36,973 nucleotides of DNA from Pelagibacteraceae bacterium (GTDB taxonomy: Bacteria > Pseudomonadota > Alphaproteobacteria > Pelagibacterales > Pelagibacteraceae): contig JAGFWA010000003.1 of the NCBI GenBank assembly GCA_017640245.1, positions 1 through 36,973 on the forward strand. Direction: 5' to 3'. Positions within the stretch are counted from its first letter, which is position 1. Each line of letters starts with the position of its first letter. Positions 25,563 to 32,183 of the stretch are shown here, in pieces. A program made the position numbers and the translations under genes. The notes beneath the pieces are model-generated. The model did not search any database. It had not been told where the DNA came from and saw nothing but the letters and a program-made list of their open reading frames with translations.

Positions 25563-26027
25563 TTATTTTTGTGATTTTACAAAATCAAGGACTTCTTGTG
25601 CATGATTTTTTACTCTAACGTTTGACCAAACTCTTAAAATTTTTCCGTGTTTATTTATTGCAATAGTTGATCTTATTGTTCCCATAAATTTTTTACCCAA
25701 AAAGGATTTCATTCCCCAAACGCCATATTTTTTTTGAACTTGAACTTTCTCATCTGATAAAAGTTGGAAGGGTACTTTATATTTCTTCTTAAAGCCCAAG
25801 TGACTTTTTATATCATCTTTTGAAATACCAACAATTTCATATTTCAAACTTTTAAACCTCTTGTAGAGTTTAGAAAAATCTTTGGTCTCCACAGTACATC
25901 CCGGAGTGTTGTCTTTTGGGTAAAAATAAATTATCAGGGCATTTTTTGATTTTGATAATTCGAATGGGTTTGAGGCTGTCGAATCTAACTTAAAATTTGG
26001 AGCTTTTTTGTTTGTTTTAATTTTCAT
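25563..26027 (-). CDS. bcp: Thioredoxin-dependent peroxiredoxin (Bcp/PrxQ family)
   Basis: A 154-residue PrxQ/Bcp peroxiredoxin that reduces peroxides through a cysteine thiol. The peroxidatic site FYPKDNTPGCTVETKDF gives Cys44, and the later WGMKSFLGKKFMGTIRSTI contains the conserved arginine. The resolving cysteine usually five residues downstream (as in GCTxxxCDF) is a lysine here, and no other cysteine is visible, so the enzyme appears to be of the 1-Cys type. Its start overlaps the preceding glycosyltransferase-like gene by 11 bases. Confidence 0.92.
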   Translation of the reverse strand: MKIKTNKKAPNFKLDSTASNPFELSKSKNALIIYFYPKDNTPGCTVETKDFSKLYKRFKSLKYEIVGISKDDIKSHLGFKKKYKVPFQLLSDEKVQVQKKYGVWGMKSFLGKKFMGTIRSTIAINKHGKILRVWSNVRVKNHAQEVLDFVKSQK

Positions 26028-27045
26028 TTTCTTCCCATAATTTTTTCCAATTTACATTTGGAGACAAACCATAAATTGAATTTATATTTGTAAAATGTAC
26101 TGCCAATGATGGAATTGGAGATATACATGTTTCAACTTTGTAAATATTATGCAGGGGTTTCTCAAAAGGATAGTGTTCAAATTTGCACATACTTGTGAGT
26201 TGATTCCAATATTTTTCGATTATTTTTTTACTTGTTAAAAAAGTGCATAAAGTTTGGTCTACCTGACGCCAATGTCTTCTTTCACCTAAAAAAATTTTCG
26301 TATTTTCACTTTGCGTATATAAATAAGGATAATCGGTTGGACAAATTATCAACTCTTTTTTTGTGAGCGAAGCTATTCTTTCATAAGTGTATAACATTTC
26401 TGAAATACTATCTTTTTGATGGATATAATCATCTTCAATCAAATAGACCAAATCTTCACTTTTTTCTTTAGAAAGTAAAAGAGATTTATGAATATTTGAC
26501 ATATTTGACTTTTGATTTGACGTTACTTCCTTGTTTTCCTCATTTATTTTTTTAATTTGGTTTGAAAATTCTTCTAATTTTAAATTCAAAATTTCAAAAT
26601 TAATATCTGAACCATCCAATATATTCCTCATATTTTCGATTTGGTTTTTTTCAGAATTATGATCAATAACAAAAATTTTAAATCTTACATTTTGAAATAT
26701 ATTCTTTGCATGATTTATGCTTTTGATTATTGATATTAAAGTTCGCTTAGTATATTCGTCTTTGCTTTTTTCAAATATTCTTTTTTTTGATTGCGTTAAC
26801 ATATTGACGGACATGCAAGTTCTTAAAATAACATCTAAAGACTTGACCGGTCTTGTAATATTAACTTTGCCCAAAGGTAAGTTTATCGATCTTTTTCCAG
26901 GAATACTTATGCTCTGATCAAGAGATTTATTTGAAGTTGGGATATAAAAGTTGCTTTGATCAATAATTTCAAAACCAAAGATTCTACATAATTTAATAAA
27001 TATTTTTTTTAATGGGTTGTTTTTATTAGATTTAATTTCTCTCAT
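26017..27045 (-). CDS. Putative glycosyltransferase-like protein (GT-A-like)
   Basis: A 342-residue soluble protein that I cannot assign to a named family. A central region KSLDVILRTCMSVNMLTQSK (about residues 68-87), FKIFVIDHNSE and, later, LVYLIEDDYIHQKDSISEML resemble the nucleotide-sugar fold and acidic metal motif of GT-A glycosyltransferases (EDDY in the DxD position). The middle section (about 150-185) is charged, lysine-rich and low in complexity. The C-terminus carries RRHWRQVDQTLCTFLTS. It lies in a tight minus-strand run (5 bases after an HCCA-isomerase-like gene, 11-base overlap with bcp). A role in surface glycan synthesis is only suggested. Confidence 0.5.
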   Translation of the reverse strand: MREIKSNKNNPLKKIFIKLCRIFGFEIIDQSNFYIPTSNKSLDQSISIPGKRSINLPLGKVNITRPVKSLDVILRTCMSVNMLTQSKKRIFEKSKDEYTKRTLISIIKSINHAKNIFQNVRFKIFVIDHNSEKNQIENMRNILDGSDINFEILNLKLEEFSNQIKKINEENKEVTSNQKSNMSNIHKSLLLSKEKSEDLVYLIEDDYIHQKDSISEMLYTYERIASLTKKELIICPTDYPYLYTQSENTKIFLGERRHWRQVDQTLCTFLTSKKIIEKYWNQLTSMCKFEHYPFEKPLHNIYKVETCISPIPSLAVHFTNINSIYGLSPNVNWKKLWEENEN

Positions 27046-27050
27046 TTTAT

Positions 27051-27638
27051 TTATTTTTCAGCTTCATTTACAGCATAAGATAATCTATCTTGCCCCCAAA
27101 AGATTTTATTACCTACCAGAAAGGTAGGTGCACCAAATATTCCTTTTTGGAGCGCATCATCTGTTAGTTTTTTTAACTTATTTTTTATTTTTATATCAGC
27201 AGCCCTTAAAAAAAATGTTTTGGGGTTTATATCCATATTTTTTATCACTTTATCTATTATTATTTGATCGTTCATATTGAGGCCATCTTTCCAAATAGCA
27301 TCGAAAATTTTTTTAATATACAATTTTTCGAATTTATCCTCTTGTGATATTAGCGTGCCTCTCATTAAGTTTAATGTTTTGATTGGAAAATAAGAATTAA
27401 ACTTAAACGTAATATTTTTTTTTTCGGAGACTAACTTAGTGTCTCTTATCATAAATTTGGCTTTAATAGGTATGAAAGCCGGAGCTGTTACTCCTGCAGA
27501 ATTATGTAATCCACCTAAACAGATAGGCATATATTTAATTTTGAATGTATTTTTTTTTTCTACTTTTTGGATTTGTTTGTGAGCTATATAAGAATATGGA
27601 CTACCGAAGTCGAAATAAAATTCTATAGATTTACTCAT
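27051..27638 (-). CDS. 2-hydroxychromene-2-carboxylate isomerase/DsbA-family protein
   Basis: A 195-residue thioredoxin-fold protein of the GST-kappa/HCCA isomerase type. The N-terminal strand EFYFDFGSPYSYIAHKQI carries the serine-containing (not CxxC) active site, and the C-terminal FGAPTFLVGNKIFWGQDRL is the family signature. Such enzymes are glutathione-dependent isomerases of aromatic-degradation intermediates, but in small genomes they are often of unknown substrate. Start overlaps the end of the upstream membrane gene by 8 bases; it is part of the four-gene minus-strand run. Confidence 0.88.
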   Translation of the reverse strand: MSKSIEFYFDFGSPYSYIAHKQIQKVEKKNTFKIKYMPICLGGLHNSAGVTAPAFIPIKAKFMIRDTKLVSEKKNITFKFNSYFPIKTLNLMRGTLISQEDKFEKLYIKKIFDAIWKDGLNMNDQIIIDKVIKNMDINPKTFFLRAADIKIKNKLKKLTDDALQKGIFGAPTFLVGNKIFWGQDRLSYAVNEAEK

Positions 27639-28101
27639 AATAATTAATTTTTTTTGAATAAAAAATTCTGATCAACCAATAAAAAACAAGTCCTACAGGT
27701 CCGGTAAAATAGGTAACAGTTAATGAGATAATTACAAAGATTTTTGAAATCGAGTATGTTTGTGAATCGCTAGCAATCCAGTTACCCACAAAAAGACCTA
27801 TTGATAAAAAATGTAACCAGAAGATTAAAAGAAATGCCTCATTAGAAAATAGAGCATAAAGTTCATCCAAACCTAAATAAAGGTTAAAAATTTCAAAAAT
27901 ATTTTCAGTTATGTAAATCTGATAAACTATAAAAATATAAGCTGTGGATAGCAAAAGAGGAATTATTACAGATTTGACAAAAAATTTAGTAATTATGTGA
28001 TTTGGAAAAATAATTAATAACAACCAACAAGGAACAACACCTATATTTGCTATATAGTAGATATTTTCATAAGTTAAAAATTGTAGCAGGTCATTAATCA
28101 T
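27631..28101 (-). CDS. ABA4-like (DUF4281) integral membrane protein
   Basis: A membrane protein of 156 residues from the ATG at 28101 (an in-frame upstream codon at 28146 would run into the opposite gene). Four hydrophobic helices are visible. GLDELYALFSNEAFLLIFWL, then FVGNWIASDSQ and TYFTGPVGLVFYWLIR match the ABA4/DUF4281 family, known in plants as a neoxanthin-forming factor. What the bacterial version does is not established; a carotenoid link is only by homology. It starts 25 bases from the divergent recX gene. Confidence 0.75.
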   Translation of the reverse strand: MINDLLQFLTYENIYYIANIGVVPCWLLLIIFPNHIITKFFVKSVIIPLLLSTAYIFIVYQIYITENIFEIFNLYLGLDELYALFSNEAFLLIFWLHFLSIGLFVGNWIASDSQTYSISKIFVIISLTVTYFTGPVGLVFYWLIRIFYSKKINYYE

Positions 28102-28111
28102 AAAAAACTTG

Positions 28112-28117
28112 TATAAT
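28112..28117 (+). promoter_or_regulatory. -10 element for recX
   Basis: A perfect TATAAT lies 9 bases before the recX ATG. Initiation about 7 bases downstream would leave a leader of only two or three bases, i.e. an essentially leaderless mRNA. The same AT-rich stretch must contain the opposite promoter of the ABA4-like operon. Confidence 0.5.
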
Positions 28118-28126
28118 ATAAAAGCA

Positions 28127-28687
28127 ATGGATCCAATATCAAACAAAAAAGAATTTGAGGATTTAACCGCTAATCTCAGGGATTTGGCTTACTCATATAT
28201 TGAAAAATATAATCCATCAAAACAACAAATAAAAATCTATCTGTTAAAAAAATATTTAAAAAAATTCCAGGGTTCTAAAGCAAAAAAAGAAATATCAAAA
28301 ATAATAGATAATATTATATTGAATTTAGAAAAAAATCGTTTTTTAAACGATGCTCTGTATTCCGATTCTAAAGCCAGAATGTTTTTTCGCAAAGGTTATT
28401 CTTTGAGGAAAATTATTTATTCTTTAAAGAGCAAAGGGATAGATCAAAAAAATATTAAACTTAGTATAGAAAAAATAAAAAATGAAAAATCAGATCCTGA
28501 TTTTGTATCAGCAGTTAAAACTTGTAAAAAAAAAAGAATAGGACCTATGCGACCTGAAAGTAATAGGGAGCTTTTTTATAAAAAGGATATGGGAATTTTA
28601 GCTAGATCTGGATTTGGCTACGATATCTCAAAGAAAATTTTGGCTATGAGCAACAAGGAATTTAATCAATTCTTGAAACTTATTTAG
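28127..28687 (+). CDS. recX: RecX family regulatory protein
   Basis: A 186-residue protein with the three-helix repeats of RecX, an inhibitor that caps or disassembles RecA filaments. YLLKKYLKKFQ, LEKNRFLNDALYSDSKARMF and RKGYSLRKIIYSLKSKGIDQ give the conserved helices. The TTG at 28109 lies upstream of the -10 element and cannot be the start; ATG at 28127 is used. recA is not adjacent. The end overlaps the convergent 45-residue membrane peptide by 8 bases. Confidence 0.85.
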   Translation: MDPISNKKEFEDLTANLRDLAYSYIEKYNPSKQQIKIYLLKKYLKKFQGSKAKKEISKIIDNIILNLEKNRFLNDALYSDSKARMFFRKGYSLRKIIYSLKSKGIDQKNIKLSIEKIKNEKSDPDFVSAVKTCKKKRIGPMRPESNRELFYKKDMGILARSGFGYDISKKILAMSNKEFNQFLKLI

Positions 28688-28817
28688 ATTTTCTCTTTTT
28701 TTTATTTAGTTTCAGATAATAATCAATTCTTTTTTTCATAGAATTTTTTACGATGATAAAAAAAATTAAACCAAATAAGGATACCGAAAGAATGATTATA
28801 GATATTGTTTTAATCAT
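28680..28817 (-). CDS. Small single-pass membrane protein (45 aa)
   Basis: A 45-residue frame with one hydrophobic helix (about residues 4-22, IISIIILSV-like; actual TISIIILSVSLFGLIFFIIV) followed by a strongly basic tail with YYLKLNKKKRKSK at the end, a topology that would put the tail in the cytoplasm. Its ATG overlaps the cysQ stop by 8 bases (ATGATTAA), and its own stop overlaps recX by 8 bases. Codon ends are A/T-rich as in neighbours. No family is recognised. Confidence 0.65.
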   Translation of the reverse strand: MIKTISIIILSVSLFGLIFFIIVKNSMKKRIDYYLKLNKKKRKSK

Positions 28818-29664
28818 TTCTCTTCAGATACAAAGCGTCATCTAATAAACGGCCTGAAAGTACATTATTGGGATCATGATATTTATCTTTTAATACTTTA
28901 CTACGTCTAATGAGAAGACTTAAATTCTTATAATCTTCTTTTCCGTATTTGAATTCTTTATTTTCGAGAGTAGTAATAATCGCCCCAGCATGTTCAGCTA
29001 TTGCATGACCAGCAGCATAATCCCACTCATGAGCTCTTTCCATGGAAGCATAAAGGTCAACCTCTCCTGCAGCAATGACACAAAATTTATATGAGCTACT
29101 TAATTTATACCAATTGGTTACACCATATTTTTGTAATAAATTTATAATTTTTGGTGGCTGACTCATACCATTTACTACTGCCACCACTTTCCCTTTTGGA
29201 GTTTTTTTTTCACAGCTCAATCTTATAGTTTTACCTTGGTCAATTAAATATGAATTACTTTTCCCATAAGAGTAAAATAATCTTTTTTTTTTAGGCACAC
29301 CAACCAAACCAATAGCTGGCAAATTATCAATTATTAATCCAGCATTTAAAGTGTACTCATCTTTACCTGCAATATATTCTTTGGTTCCATCGATAGGATC
29401 TATGAGCCAAAATGTATTTAATTTATTTTTCTTTTTTAAATCAACTGTCTCTTCAGATATAATAGGAATACCAGGTGTTAACTGACTAATTTTTTCTGTA
29501 AGAATTTTATTAACTTCCAAATCACCATTGGTAACTGGAGATCCATCTTTTTTAATGGTGGTTTTCAAACCTTCATTTTGAATTTTAATAGATTTATTTC
29601 CAGCGCTTTCCATAGTCGCGATAAGACCTTCAGCTATAACTTTTAAATCTTTATTGTTCATCAT
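28810..29664 (-). CDS. cysQ: 3'(2'),5'-bisphosphate nucleotidase CysQ (IMPase superfamily)
   Basis: A 284-residue Li-sensitive phosphatase. The three metal-binding motifs are intact: PIISEETVD, WLIDPIDGTKEYI and EWDYAAGHAIAEHAGA. CysQ removes the 3'-phosphate from PAP released during sulfur and phosphopantetheine metabolism; the family also contains inositol monophosphatases, but the length and the DGTKEYI wording favour CysQ. Two adjacent ATGs begin the frame (29664, 29661); the 3' end of the upstream DUF3553 gene overlaps them by 11-14 bases. It is followed by the overlapping 45-residue membrane gene. Confidence 0.92.
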   Translation of the reverse strand: MMNNKDLKVIAEGLIATMESAGNKSIKIQNEGLKTTIKKDGSPVTNGDLEVNKILTEKISQLTPGIPIISEETVDLKKKNKLNTFWLIDPIDGTKEYIAGKDEYTLNAGLIIDNLPAIGLVGVPKKKRLFYSYGKSNSYLIDQGKTIRLSCEKKTPKGKVVAVVNGMSQPPKIINLLQKYGVTNWYKLSSSYKFCVIAAGEVDLYASMERAHEWDYAAGHAIAEHAGAIITTLENKEFKYGKEDYKNLSLLIRRSKVLKDKYHDPNNVLSGRLLDDALYLKRND

Positions 29665-29827
29665 TCACTTTTTCTAGTCTAATATTGTCCGAATTAATTA
29701 CTTTTTTGCCAGAGTGTTGAAAATTAACAGTTACCCTATTTTTTATGATTGATTGAACTTGGCCGATTCCCCAACTTCTTTCTTTTGGGTGTCTAACGAA
29801 ATTTCCTGGTTCTAGATCATATTGCAT
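29651..29827 (-). CDS. DUF3553-family small protein (58 aa)
   Basis: A 58-residue frame from the ATG at 29827 to the TAA at 29651. It reads FVRHPKERSWGIGQVQS, then RVTVNFQHSGKKVIN and an IRLEKV strand. These match the DUF3553 pattern (HP..., WG.GQV, VTV.F...GK..I), a small beta-barrel-like domain in alphaproteobacteria also seen attached to DNA-repair helicases. It overlaps cysQ by 14 bases and is the first gene of that minus-strand unit, 38 bases from divergent mnmA. Function unknown; nucleic-acid binding is only a suggestion. Confidence 0.85.
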   Translation of the reverse strand: MQYDLEPGNFVRHPKERSWGIGQVQSIIKNRVTVNFQHSGKKVINSDNIRLEKVNDEQ

Positions 29828-29865
29828 AATGGAAAGTTTTATTTTTTTATAATATATAACAGGTT

Positions 29866-31011
29866 ATGATTAACTCACTAGGTATAAAAAAATTACCTAA
29901 AGACACAAAAGTAGTCGTGGCTATGTCAGGTGGAGTCGATTCGTCCGTTGTTGCAGGCTTAATGAAAGAGCAAGGATATAATGTAACTGGAATAACGCTT
30001 AAATTATACGATGATGCCAAATCCCCGAACAATGGAAGGCAGTGCTGTGCTGGACAAGATATTGTTGATGCTAAAAGAGTGTGTGAACAATTAAATATTC
30101 AACATAGAATTTTATACTACCAAAAAAAATTTAAAGCAGAAGTAATAGACTCTTTTATTGATAGCTATGTAGCTGGAGAGACACCTATACCCTGTGTTCA
30201 ATGTAATCAAACGGTTAAGTTTAGAGATTTATTTCAATTTTCGAAAGAAATGAAGGCAGATGCTTTGGTAACAGGTCATTATGTACTAAGGCGCGAAGAT
30301 AATGGCAAAGGTTCAATGTATCGCGCAGAAGATAAAGATCGGGATCAAAGTTATTTTTTGTTTGGTACAACGCAAGAGCAACTAGATTATTTAAGATTTC
30401 CACTCGGATCAATCAGCAAGTCTGAGACTAGAAATATAGCGGAAAAACTTAATCTTAATGTGGCTACAAAACCAGACAGTCAAGATATTTGTTTTGTTCC
30501 TAATGGGGATTATAGTTCTGTAATAAAAAGATATAGACCAGAATCTTTTAAAAGTGGCGATATCTTTGATTTAAAAGGAAAAAAATTGGGTTCCCATGAT
30601 GGAATTATAAACTATACGATTGGGCAAAGAAGAGGCATTAAGATTTCAAATCAGGAACCACTTTATGTTGTTGATATAAAAACTAAAGAGAATTCTATTA
30701 TTGTAGGTCCGCAGGAATATTTAAATATAAAAAAATTATATTTAAGAAATATGAATTTTCTATCTGATAAAAAAATATTTGATAAAGAAATTTTTATTAA
30801 AGTAAGATCTACTGGAAGATTGCTTAAAGCCAAATCCATAATTAAAACAGACTCAGCAATAATTGAAATCTTACAAGATGAAAAAGGTATATCTCCAGGA
30901 CAAGCTTGTGTGTTTTATTATAAAGATAATTTTGGAGAAAGAGTTCTTGGAGGAGGCTGGATTGATAAAACCGTAAATAAAAATTTATCCACACAACTAA
31001 CAGAGCATTAA
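29866..31011 (+). CDS. mnmA: tRNA-specific 2-thiouridylase
   Basis: A 381-residue enzyme that thiolates U34 of tRNA(Lys/Glu/Gln) using a persulfide relay and ATP. The PP-loop motif MSGGVDSSV is at residues 20-28; the nucleophilic Cys113 is in [11 protein letters not shown] and the second catalytic Cys209 in DSQDICFV. The C-terminal beta-barrel part with YTIGQRRGI is present. It is divergent from the DUF3553/cysQ unit. The structured RNA at 31061 begins about 50 bases after its stop. Confidence 0.97.
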   Translation: MINSLGIKKLPKDTKVVVAMSGGVDSSVVAGLMKEQGYNVTGITLKLYDDAKSPNNGRQCCAGQDIVDAKRVCEQLNIQHRILYYQKKFKAEVIDSFIDSYVAGETPIPCVQCNQTVKFRDLFQFSKEMKADALVTGHYVLRREDNGKGSMYRAEDKDRDQSYFLFGTTQEQLDYLRFPLGSISKSETRNIAEKLNLNVATKPDSQDICFVPNGDYSSVIKRYRPESFKSGDIFDLKGKKLGSHDGIINYTIGQRRGIKISNQEPLYVVDIKTKENSIIVGPQEYLNIKKLYLRNMNFLSDKKIFDKEIFIKVRSTGRLLKAKSIIKTDSAIIEILQDEKGISPGQACVFYYKDNFGERVLGGGWIDKTVNKNLSTQLTEH

Positions 31012-31048
31012 AAAAACAACCAAAAAGTGATAGTTATTTTTTATCCCG

Positions 31049-31054
31049 TATGAT
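31049..31054 (+). promoter_or_regulatory. -10 element of the structured RNA downstream of mnmA
   Basis: TATGAT lies about 7 bases before the predicted RNA start at 31061. A weak -35 candidate, GTGATA, stands 16 bases upstream. No terminator separates it from mnmA, so read-through from mnmA is also possible. Confidence 0.4.
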
Positions 31055-31060
31055 TTAATA

Positions 31061-31247
31061 GATACTAATTGAGAGGCAACTCTTAACTGGCCAGTTGGGG
31101 AAAGGCCGAGAGGTTTAAGCTCAACGGGCAGAAAACGGGGGACAGCAGTACTAAACATTCCTCGTGGCGAGACGAAGGTAGTACTTCAACAGCGTCTCAA
31201 ACTTGAAGGTTCGGTCACGAAAGTGACTGGATCTTTTGGTTTTTTTA
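31061..31247 (+). ncRNA. Structured RNA of unknown class with own terminator
   Basis: A GC-richer island in very AT-rich DNA, without an open frame of use. It shows hairpin TTGAGAG-GCAA-CTCTTAA (31069-31086); a long arm closed by AGTACTA/TAGTACT (31147-31153 with 31179-31185), with an inner TTCCTCG...CGAG..GAA stem; TTGAGA (31069-31074) could alternatively pair with TCTCAA (31195-31200); and a 13-bp terminator hairpin with a GAAA loop. The size, about 187 nt, fits a stable housekeeping RNA. I looked for tmRNA, SRP, RNase P and tRNA signatures and found none; a divergent 6S RNA is possible but unsupported. Confidence 0.6.
31206..31246 (+). terminator. Intrinsic terminator of the structured RNA
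   Basis: A 13-bp stem (31206-31218 with 31223-31235, three G-T pairs) is capped by a GAAA tetraloop, followed by TTTTGGTTTTTTT. It is the clearest plus-strand terminator in the window and fixes the 3' end of the RNA near 31247. Confidence 0.85.
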
Positions 31248-31289
31248 GGGCTACCCATTCAACCCTTATATCTTTTATCTTTACTAAAC

Positions 31290-32036
31290 TCACTTAATAA
31301 TGGCAAAAAAATCAAAGGTCGATGTAGTAGCAAGGGTTTTAGTTTTTTTCCAAAGAGAAAAGTTAGCACGTAGAAGACAGCACTCCAACAAAATAATTCC
31401 ATTCAAGCGCATGTTTAAAATGCACGTTGCCGATGTTGTTATTATAGGCACACTTGCAATAGCGACCATTGTTAAGATACTAACTAAAATTATTTTAAGT
31501 ATTAAAACGTGACCATTAATATCTCGATATATTATTTTTTTTAATTTGAAGAGTCTGTAAACCAAGATAGATTGGGCAACAACTTCAAAAATAATAAAAG
31601 CTAATAAAATAAATCTTCTAAAAAATTTATACAGATCATAATCAAATTTTATACCTAAAAATATAGTGTGCATTATGAGAAATACTGCAGACAGTATTCC
31701 AAAAGTTTTAAAAATATTATTTTCATTCTCTCTATTTAGGTAAAGATTTACAATTTTATTTGTTTTTGCCCAATAAACCATAAGTAAAACCGAAGTAACA
31801 ATCATGCCTGGTTTAAATATCAAATATGTAGGATATGTTCTAGAAACTCTACTTATGGAAACTCCGCCATCGATATAAGGTAACGTAAAAGCCGAACGAC
31901 CAATCTGATCAACGCTTAAAAATGTGTTTTCGAAAATGTGAAAATTAACAGAGATGAATAAACATAAATTTATAGAAATAAAAGGAATAAGAAATATCCA
32001 CAAACTCAATTTTTTAATCTGAGTTCTTAACTCCAT
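31290..32036 (-). CDS. Frag1/DRAM/Sfk1-like integral membrane protein
   Basis: A 248-residue membrane protein. Five clear helices are visible (about residues 11-30, 76-94, 108-128, 139-162, 180-203), with a periplasmic loop PYIDGGVSISRVSRTYPTY that resembles the Frag1/DRAM/Sfk1 family. A sixth, weaker helix (IILLECCLLRANF) keeps the glutamate and asparagine seven residues apart as in my recollection of that family. The distal 200 bases carry an open frame on the other strand, so the true C-terminus is less sure. The function of bacterial members is unknown. It follows the basic 27-residue gene by 11 bases. Confidence 0.7.
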   Translation of the reverse strand: MELRTQIKKLSLWIFLIPFISINLCLFISVNFHIFENTFLSVDQIGRSAFTLPYIDGGVSISRVSRTYPTYLIFKPGMIVTSVLLMVYWAKTNKIVNLYLNRENENNIFKTFGILSAVFLIMHTIFLGIKFDYDLYKFFRRFILLAFIIFEVVAQSILVYRLFKLKKIIYRDINGHVLILKIILVSILTMVAIASVPIITTSATCILNMRLNGIILLECCLLRANFSLWKKTKTLATTSTFDFFAIIK

Positions 32037-32047
32037 TTTAAATAAGA

Positions 32048-32131
32048 TTATTTCTTCTTATTTCTTTTTCTAGCCCTTCTTTTTTTTGAGCCGATTTTTC
32101 TTCTTCCTCGATGCTTTTTTGGGTATCCCAT
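32048..32131 (-). CDS. 27-residue highly basic peptide, putative ribosome- or RNA-associated protein
   Basis: From the ATG at 32131 to the TAA at 32048 a 27-codon frame begins MGYPKKHRGRRKIGSKKRR and ends in a further Lys/Arg-rich tail; about 17 of 27 residues are Lys or Arg. Such composition is typical of tiny ribosomal or rRNA-binding proteins (bL36- or Thx-sized, or AURKAIP1/COX24-like short proteins). It starts 52 bases after the accC stop and ends 11 bases before the membrane-protein ATG, all on one strand. No named match is claimed; the A-rich frame could also be chance. Confidence 0.5.
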   Translation of the reverse strand: MGYPKKHRGRRKIGSKKRRARKRNKKK

Positions 32132-32183
32132 AATTAAGTTTTCATATCATTTAAAATATTTATTATCAATTTAAATAATTGGC

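Noticed and set aside
31061-31247. tmRNA, SRP RNA, RNase P RNA or tRNA as identity of the structured RNA
   Set aside because: No GGTTCGAAT-type T-arm, no GGAAGGAAGCA SRP tetraloop region, no GAGGAAAGTC RNase P core, and no CCA-ended acceptor stem. 6S RNA is neither supported nor excluded.
31300-31512. 70-residue plus-strand frame (MAKKSKVDVVARV...) as a gene
   Set aside because: It lies fully opposite the C-terminus of the membrane protein gene, lacks a ribosome site, and the minus frame keeps family-like spacing of Glu and Asn in its last helix. Kept only as a finding.
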